From NCBI RefSeq assembly GCF_003711515.1, contig NW_021167091.1:17315-81314 (forward strand): a DNA stretch of 64,000 nt, read 5' to 3'. Below, piece by piece: positions 56,520-64,000 of the stretch. Position 1 is the first letter of the stretch; the number at the start of each line of letters is the position of its first letter. Made by a program: the position numbers and the translations under genes. This stretch comes from Sodiomyces alkalinus F11 (Eukaryota > Ascomycota > Sordariomycetes > Glomerellales > Plectosphaerellaceae). The notes below the pieces were generated by a model, which was given only the letters and a program-made list of their open reading frames with translations, searched no databases and was not told the DNA's origin.

Positions 56520-59500
56520 TAGTCTCTCTTTACTTATCCCCTTTATAGCTATCTTTACCTCCCCGTCTATATACCTAAGGGTCTAGCGCTATAAGGGCTT
56601 CACTATACCTCTAATTCTAGTTATTATATTAGTCGGAAGTCTGGGAGGCGCCCGGTTTATAGGAACTACTTCGCGACCTTCCCCACGGTCTCCTTACTCC
56701 GGAGCGCCAAAAGCTAGTTCTATTTTATTAGTAGGCGCGCCTATAACGGCCGCGAGGCGCTCTTATATCTCCCCTAATATATCCCGGCACTATAACGCGA
56801 TACATTCCGCTATCTCCGGCCCTCCGTTAGAACACCGGTAACGCGGTATTACCGTGTCCGGCACGCCTTTAATAAAAAGGAAATAGTAAAGGCCTATCTT
56901 TTCTATTCGAATCTAGGTAAGAATAGAACTCTATAGTTTTATAAGGCCCTTATATTTCCTAAGCGCTACGCGGTCGAACTAAGGCGTTTACGCTACGGCT
57001 ATACTATTATATTAATATAGCGAGGTATTTTTTTACCGGTATACCTATTCCTCTTAAAGAGGTTAGGCTAATTCCCTCCTAAGGAGCTAGGACTCGATTT
57101 CCTGCATTTATACCCCCTAGGACTTTAAGTAAGGCCTAACCCCTCCCCTATATTTTCTACGCTATGAAGCTGCTTCGGCTACTCGTTATACCTAAAGTAT
57201 CGCTTACTTTATCTAGGTACCCTTTACCCGTAATACTACTCGCGCGGCTAAGGCGTTATAGTATAAGTTAAGGGGGGGACCCCCGCCTTTATCTTAACTA
57301 CCTTTATAGCCGTGGCCTAATACGCGCCGGTAATAATATATAAGTATTACGCCTACTCGCTAGCTAGTCCTTTTAGTATTCCGCTTAGCTTCTCCCCTTT
57401 TCCCGTTATCGTATAGAAGGCTAGGGCCGTGTATAGTATAGCGCTCCGGACTACTATTTAGTATAGTTTACGCGTGTCCCTGATACGGTAGCCCTATACT
57501 AATGCTATAAGGCGTATAAAGGCGTATTTCTAGGTAAGGAGTTTACCTTTAAATTTCCGGATATAAGGACGGAATATAAGCTTCTAGTCGAGGATAACCC
57601 CTAGGACCTTTATCTTTATAATTTACGGCCCCGGTACGCCCTTAAATCGTAATTAGAGTAGTAGCGGGTTATATTTTCTCGTAAAGTAGAGGAGCTTATA
57701 TTATCGTGGCGTAAATTATAGTCTACTCGTTTATAACTAGCTTTAATAGACTTACCACGCCCGTTTAAGGTATATCTATAGCGCGGCCTTATTACATCTA
57801 AAGGCCACGATATTCGTATTATCGGTAAAGCCGACTACCACGACCCACGGTATCCAGATTAGTTCCTAGTAAAGCGTCCTAATAAATAGTATAAAGAGGA
57901 TTAGGGAAAGGGGTAATCCTTAGGGGACCCCCGCCTAAATATCTACCTAATACGCCGTATCGCTATTAAAGCGTAAGCGTACTATACGCGCTATAAGGTA
58001 TAACTAAGTCTCTTTCGTGACCTAGTCCGGGAATCTATACTAAACAAGGACTTTAAGGAGTTTTTAGTATAATACTATATTAAAGGCGCCCTGGATATTA
58101 AGCTTTAATTACGCTACGGCCCTGCTATAGTCCTACACGGCGTAAACTCCCTCTATAATAGCCCTAACCGTTACCGTTTTATTATAGTATTTTTAATTAC
58201 CTATCTATCTAGCGGGGAGGAGTCGGTACTCCTCCGCTACTATTATAATTCTCTTTACTACTATCTTTTTAAGGACTTTCCCCGTCACGCTTAGGAGTAA
58301 TATCGGTTATTACCCCGAGGCTATTATATAAGCTTCCTTTAGTTTACCCGGTTTCTTAAATACTATTACCTTTACGGTACGGTATCGTTACGGGAAATAT
58401 ATAGCCTTAAGGCTCGCGGAGAAGAGTTCTACTAATCGCCTCTAACGTGGTTAGCTATAGGCGAGTAGGAATTTATTTAATAGGCCGTCCTCTCCGGATA
58501 CCTTCTACTTTCCTCTTTATTATATAACCTACTATACCTCCTTTTTTATAACCTTTTATATAAGTAGTATTATCGCTATCCTCGGCGTGCCGCTAGTACG
58601 CCCGGTTTCTATAGGGTATAATAGGGGGAAGAATTTCGCTATAAGGATTATCGCTTTTCCGGTATATATTATTATAACTAGTCCGCCCGCGCTATACTAT
58701 AAGGGCGGGATAGATAGGAAGCTTAGAGGTAAGTGGCTTATTATCCAGGCTTAGTATTATAATACCTAGAGGCTTTTCTAGTCTATTACCATTATATTAA
58801 CGGTATTATACCAGCTTTTCCGCTTCTTTATCCTAATTAGTATATTATAATATTTTTCTACCTCCTTAAGTTTATCCTACCTACCGCGTAACCTCCGCCT
58901 ATAATAGCGCCGTATTAGCTATATTACCTCCTTATTCGCCTTTACTATTTCCTGTATCTATTATAGCGGTCTATCACGGAAGGCGGCTAGCTCGCGGCGC
59001 GGCGCTATAGCGTCCGCGATATTAATAACGTCCTATAGTATCTAGTTTATAGCCTAGTCGATTACTTCCGGGGTAAGGGGTATTTCTTTATAGTCTAGCC
59101 TCTAAGCCTCTCTTTAGACCGCTTTATAGTCTAACTTCCTTTACCTTTATCCTTTACTAGTAGTACGCTAGCGCGGGTACGCCGTGGTAACATTCATTAC
59201 CTAGGCTATATAGTCTAAGCCTATTAGGTCTAGATAATCCCTTTATTATACGTAGGTTAGGTCCGCTAAAACCTAGGTAAGATTTAGCGTGCTATACTAT
59301 CGATTAGTATCGGCTAAGGTCCTAGTAATATATCTTTTCGGGGTTATAAGGTCGAGTTACTATTAGTGCGCGAGCGTAATAAGGTCTTCCGATTATTTTT
59401 CGTATTTATCGTATCTATCCTAAAAGGAGTCTTTTAGGTTAAAGTCTCTTACTAGGACGGTGCGTTACCGCTCCGGTTCCGCCGCGAGACTATATATTAG

Positions 59501-59900
59501 GGTCTCCTACGCTCCTCCTTTATAGTATAGTAAGTATACTACTTATATACTTATTTCCTACTATTATATCCTGACTTTAATTATAGACTAAGCCTAATCC
59601 TCGCCCGTATACTATATAAATATAGCGGCCTTATACCGCTTATATATATAGAGTAGGGCGCGCTTACTCCCCTATACTATTATATATTTATATCCCCTTA
59701 AGTAAATCGGGTTTTTCCTTTTATCTAACCCGGGCTTTATTACCGCTATTATATTATACCCGTTACGGGTATAAAACGCTTATTATACTTTATCCCGCTA
59801 TCCTCCTATATTCCACTAAATAATTCTAATTATTTATCTTAAGCGGTTACGCTATACTTATTTTACTTTATAGTTATATCTTAGGTATAGCCCCGGGGTA
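56520..59900 (-). pseudogene. LINE-4 ORF2 (endonuclease and RT), RIP-broken
   Basis: The minus strand runs from the endonuclease (about 59900-58900) through a basic linker to an RT with FTDNTNIVAF, where the second Asp of the catalytic pair is changed to Asn by a G-to-A change. Sequence is parallel to LINE-3 RT (compare 27880-27930 with 57806-57840). The encoded enzyme would nick DNA and reverse-transcribe the LINE RNA. No intact frame longer than a few dozen codons remains. Confidence 0.65.
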
Positions 59901-59999
59901 AATGGTAAGGCTTTATAAGGGCTAGAAGGTAGTATTAAAGGCGAGGAACCTTATAATATTATTATCCTAAGTAGGTGTAAGGAGGGCGGTACGCGATCT

Positions 60000-61450
60000 A
60001 AGGAGGATATTCCGCGACCCTAAAGGGTATCCTATCTATTTTCTTTTTTTTAGGCGGTTTAGAGATTATTATTATTTCTTATAACGCCGCGAAAACGCTA
60101 TACTCCCTCTCCGCCCTATATTTCTCGAGGTAGCTAAGGTTAAATCCCTTTACCCTATTAGTATATACCTCCTTAATCCGCGCCCTTTTCTTTACTTTAT
60201 TCGGGTACTTATTATTAAACGGTATATACGGCCTTTTATAGACGGCGTAGCGCTATTTCTTCGGGTCCGTCTTAGCTTCGCACGCTGTAAAGCCCCCTTA
60301 ATATACCGACTCTACGCCGCCGTAATACCCGTATAGCGCTTTTATTGCCTAGTACTAGCCTACTTTATATCCGAACTTAAGGCACTTAAAGTACCGTTAT
60401 AGGGAGATCTTAGGGTTATAGGGTTCGCTATTATAGTATTTATAATTAAAGAAGACTCCCTCCTTTATTAGTCGCTCTATATCCTCGGGGCGGGCGACCT
60501 TAATAATTAGTAGCGTTATCCGCGCTACGTTATTCCTGGGTTTCCTAGCCTTAATCCGGGTAATTACTATATTATTCTATAGCCGAAGTTTTTATAGCGC
60601 CGTATCGGGGTTATTAGCTAGTAGCTACGTTATCGGTAATTATTTTACTATAGCTTATTATATTTTCTTTTATATCGTGGCTCTTATACTAAATACGCCT
60701 TTAACCTAGTTATTTATATACATTATCCACCACTTATTCCTATACTTAAATATAATACTTATATCTCCGCTTAGGAGTCGTCGCGCGGCTATTATATCTA
60801 TATAGCAGGCGATTTAGTTAACCGCCTTAGTAATCTCTTATAGGGTCTAGCTTTTAAGGTCGGTCTTAGCGTCCCCGTATCGGACTATTAGTTCTTAGGC
60901 GTATCGGGTAGGTATAACCTTCGCCGGTGCTATCTTAATACGTTAGCGTTACGCGGGCGTGCTCCTTACTACCTAGGCGTAGGTCTTAGATCCTACTACC
61001 CCGAGTAATTCCTTTAGTATACCCTTAATCGCTTATTAAATCGTGTCGGTAAGCCCTTCAGTTATAAGGGGGGTAATATCGCTACCGGCTTATCAGCGTA
61101 GCCGCTTCCCTATAATAGTCTTATAGTATTATATTTAAAGGATATTCTATATAAGCTATAACGCCTTTTCGGCGTTTACCCTATTAGCTAGTAGTCTAGA
61201 AAATTAGGTACGTAGTTTATATAGTGCGCTTTTGGTACTCCTGCTTAGTGCCTAGGACTTTAGAGGCTCCCTTAGGGCTACGCGCCCCGCGGGTTAATAT
61301 TAGTCGTCGTATTCTGGGCGCTTTATAGTAGTATACTAGTATCGTGTTCGGTTAGCCCTACGGGCCGCCCTATAGCGTATAACCTACCGCGCCCTCTACG
61401 ACCTCGCTACGATATCGGTCTGCGGTGCTTTTAGGGGCGTAGAGTCCGAA
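60000..61450 (-). pseudogene. LINE-4 ORF1 region, RIP-broken
   Basis: It lies 5' of ORF2 on the minus strand, by analogy with LINE-1 and LINE-3. A Ser/Thr/Ala-rich N-terminal half and a Cys-containing C-terminal half (about 60300-60400, where TGC/TAC codons recur as in zinc knuckles) are suggested, but stops prevent a firm reading. Confidence 0.45.
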
Positions 61451-61533
61451 TCCGATATCAGAATTGATTTTATCGATAATACGGCACCTTAGGGTCACTT
61501 TCGGCTTAATAATACTCGTTTCGCTTATATATC

Positions 61534-64000
61534 TCCTTTTACTATAATATTATTAATTAAGAGTTTATAGTATTAGGGAATAAGGTCGTAAAGAATACTG
61601 GTTATAATATATATAAAACTAGACGACTAAATTAGTAGCCCCCTAGGGAAGGGTATATATCCTAAAGAGTCTAATAATAGTTACAAAGATGGTTAGATCT
61701 TAAGACTCCTTATTAAGGGTAACCTAATTATAGCCGGAGAAAAGGTCTAAGAGGGATATAAGCTTATATATAGCGAAATCCTCGGAGAACTCGTTGGCCC
61801 TAAGCGGTATAAAGGTATCTTAAAGGGTTACTGCGTTAATCTTAGTAGCCGAGTTAATAAGCCGTATATTACTATTCTTTTTCTTAACTAGGAACCAGGG
61901 GTTATGGTAGGCTACATGGCTCTCCTCGATTATACCTTTTATAAGGCGGTCTTTTAGTATCTATATAACTATAGACCGTAGAGCCTTAGGGATAGAGATC
62001 CTCTTTGCCTACCACGCTTTATAAGGAACCGCCCGAATCTTCTATAAAGGGGTTACCCGTTTATTGAGACGGCCGTACTTAGTCTAATCCGACGTCGTAG
62101 CTGCCTCGCGGTTTAGGAGAACCTTTATTAGGAGCTCCTATTCCTTAGGGGTTAAGTGGTCAACGGTCTTTAGGATAGTGTTAAGTCTTTCGGGTATAAG
62201 GCGCGAATAAGGTATAATTTTAGAAAACTTTAGTATAATTAGGCTAATAAACCGCTTACCTTCTAGCTCCTAGTCTTTCTCTTTAATTTCTATAAGGATA
62301 TTCTTCTTCTAGTAGGGGTCTTTATTAAGGATACTTCTATTAGAAGGAATATCGTTAAGAGGGTAAACCTTAAGAGTCTTAGGCTTCTATATAGTAAAGA
62401 CGCCTCCGGGATTAAGGGGATAGTGCGCTTCTTTAATAAGATCCTAGGACTTCCTCTTCTTTAGCTACTATAGCCTCTTCGTCGTAACTACGGCTACACT
62501 AATAATACTATCCTCCTCTTTCTTTAGAGCCTTAAGCACTCTTATCTAGGAATTATCCCACGTCGTCCGGTTCTTCTAAAAATATAAGACTAAGAGGCTA
62601 TTAGGGTAATTAGGCTAATAGTGGTATAGAAAAGTCGAAAAACATAAGTGGTTAGTGTGAATTAGTTATTATTATATAGTCGTAGTTATTATATAGGGAG
62701 CCTCCGCGATATACCTCTTATATCCTTAGCCCTAATTGCGTGGCATCGCTCTTAAGGCTATATAAATTCTCTGCGTTAGGGGCTTTACCTCCTCTATAAA
62801 TAGGAAGACTACTAAAGTAGCAGCGTCCTTATTATCTAAATAAAAGAAAATATCGTCGTCGCTCTTCTTCTTCTCCTTCTCCTTCTTCGCCTCCTCCTTC
62901 TCTTTCGCCCCCTAATCGGGCGAACCGCTAGTCCTATTATTACTCGATATTAAGCTAGCGGCCCCGGACTAACTATAAGGGACGCCGTCCTCCCCTTACT
63001 ATCCGATACTTAGATCGATTAAATCCTCCTCCTCTTAATGCTTTTCCTCCTCTTTAAACTTAGGCTAGCTCTATCTATATGGGCGGTTATCGACCTATTC
63101 TCTACTAGCGATAAGGACGATAATACGGGCGTCCCCGTGGGCGAAGTCTATATCGATTTATCCGTCCCTATAGGTAAAAGAGACATAACTATTAAGTAAG
63201 AACGGCAGGCTAAGAAATATCCTAGGCCCTATTCTCTCGATCACGATAAGATAGACCTTTTTATACTAGTCCCCGACCTAGAGGTACTCTTCTAGATATC
63301 CTGCGTAGTTTACCCTATCTATATCGTTAATTCCCTTAATCGCGATATTACTTTTCCCTATACGGCTCCGTAATCCTAGCTTTTCCACGAGATCTAGCCG
63401 GATAATATTAAAGACGGCTCTTATATTAATAACTACGTAAAAATAATCCTCCGTAGGGTAGGCGTTAGCTATTCGCTTAGTTAGGCTAACCCGTATCGTT
63501 ATATACTTAGCGTAGATAGTAGGAGGCTTTAGTGTATCTATTATCGGGGCGGGCGTAATAGATAGGGCATTATTAGGCGTAGGGGTAATAGTCGTGGTAT
63601 TCGTAAACTATATAGGACGTTCGGGTCCTAGGGGTAAAGAGTCCGTGAAAAAGGCCTTTTTAGGGGTTAAGCGGATAACTTTACGAGGCTTTACCTAGCT
63701 ACCGATCGACCTTAGCGTCTTTTCGTAGTCTGCGAGGATAGCTCTATTAGTAGAGAGGAGGTAAACTATAGGAACCTTAACCTCTATCTCTAAAAGGTGC
63801 TTTAGGCTCTTTTCTCGGACCTTCTATATAATAGCCTCCTAGTTAAATAAATTAAGGGTATCCTTCTAAGCAGAGGCTTATAAGGCAGGCCGGGTAATAG
63901 TTAATGTAGTAGTAGGTCTAGATATAGGGGCTATCGAATTAGGGGTTAGACTATCGTCTATATCGGTGTCGTTAACTATCTCTATAACCCTTTAGGAGCT
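61534..64000 (-). mobile_element. Gypsy-2, 5' part: RT N-terminal half and upstream Pol/Gag, runs off the window
   Basis: The minus strand reads KGIIEESHVAYHNPWFLVKK (about 61950-61890), RLINSATKINAVTL, then LLDLFSGYN.VTLNKES and a catalytic box LINNIIVKG at about 61566-61540, where YIDDI is expected and both Asp appear as Asn. Upstream are SIPKALRSIVI.ILKDRLIK, and further right acidic and Lys/Glu-rich stretches (about 62930-62860) that fit a Gag-Pol linker. The frame continues seamlessly at 54612 after removing LINE-4. No 5' LTR is inside the window. Confidence 0.8.

Larger units (their letters stand above)
54625..61533 (-). mobile_element. LINE-4 (family B, Tad-like), about 6.9 kb, inserted in Gypsy-2
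   Basis: Bounded by the 12-bp repeat TCCTTTTACTAT. On the left a degenerate TTA tail (about 54625-54645) leads into a 3' UTR related to that of LINE-3. The RT box reads FTDNTNIVAF (about 57832-57800; family form FADDTN) and the endonuclease region includes a GDFN equivalent near 59450-59430 (RDFN here). ORF1 lies to the right (about 60000-61450). It contains many CG-rich words but hardly any CpA. Both ORFs are full of stops. Confidence 0.8.

Overview
The window looks like a transposon-rich, gene-poor block of a filamentous ascomycete (Pezizomycotina-type) genome. The basis is GT-AG introns of 50-70 bp with CTAAC/CTGAC branch sites, fungal Anp1 and Mtr3 proteins, Tad-like LINEs, copia and gypsy elements, and a strong RIP (repeat-induced point mutation) signature. 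CpA/TpG is almost absent and TpA is in excess, so nearly every old reading frame carries TAG/TAA stops where CAG, CAA or TGG stood. CpG and GC-rich words survive. No species is claimed.

Only two stretches escape RIP. The first (about 500-2560) holds a four-exon Anp1/Mnn9-family mannosyltransferase gene. The second (about 40.6-42.2 kb) holds a two-exon MTR3 (exosome RNase PH-like subunit) gene enclosed by long inverted repeats of about 240-270 bp. The last 19 codons and stop of the MTR3 frame are written by the right inverted repeat, so this looks like a gene captured by a TIR transposon (Pack-type) and given a new C-terminus.

The rest is layered mobile DNA. (a) 3.1-5.5 kb: a lone TIR end, a 17-bp tandem array, an LTR/leader repeat and a gypsy-type gag relic. 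(b) 5.8-23.1 kb: a Tad-like LINE (LINE-2, minus) split by an LTR element with 329-bp LTRs and CTAGG target duplications; that element is itself split by a complete LINE (LINE-1, 11337-17528) with TTAACGGTG duplications. (c) 23.2-38.4 kb: an inverted LINE fragment, then a second-family LINE (LINE-3, minus) whose endonuclease frame is split by a copia element (29.3-36.3 kb). This copia element is the youngest and least mutated, with a half-tRNA(iMet) primer site. (d) 42.2-43.3 kb: a short LINE copy whose 5' part is inverted, as in twin priming. (e) 43.3-50.1 kb: unrecognised RIP-broken frames, one Gln-rich and two long divergent ones. (f) 51-64 kb: a gypsy element (minus) whose reverse transcriptase is split immediately after its catalytic motif by LINE-4 (54.6-61.5 kb); it runs off the right edge.

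The two gene islands would act in Golgi N-glycan outer-chain mannosylation (Anp1) and nuclear RNA degradation (Mtr3). They share no pathway and both may be displaced copies. All other coding sequence belonged to transposons and is inactivated.
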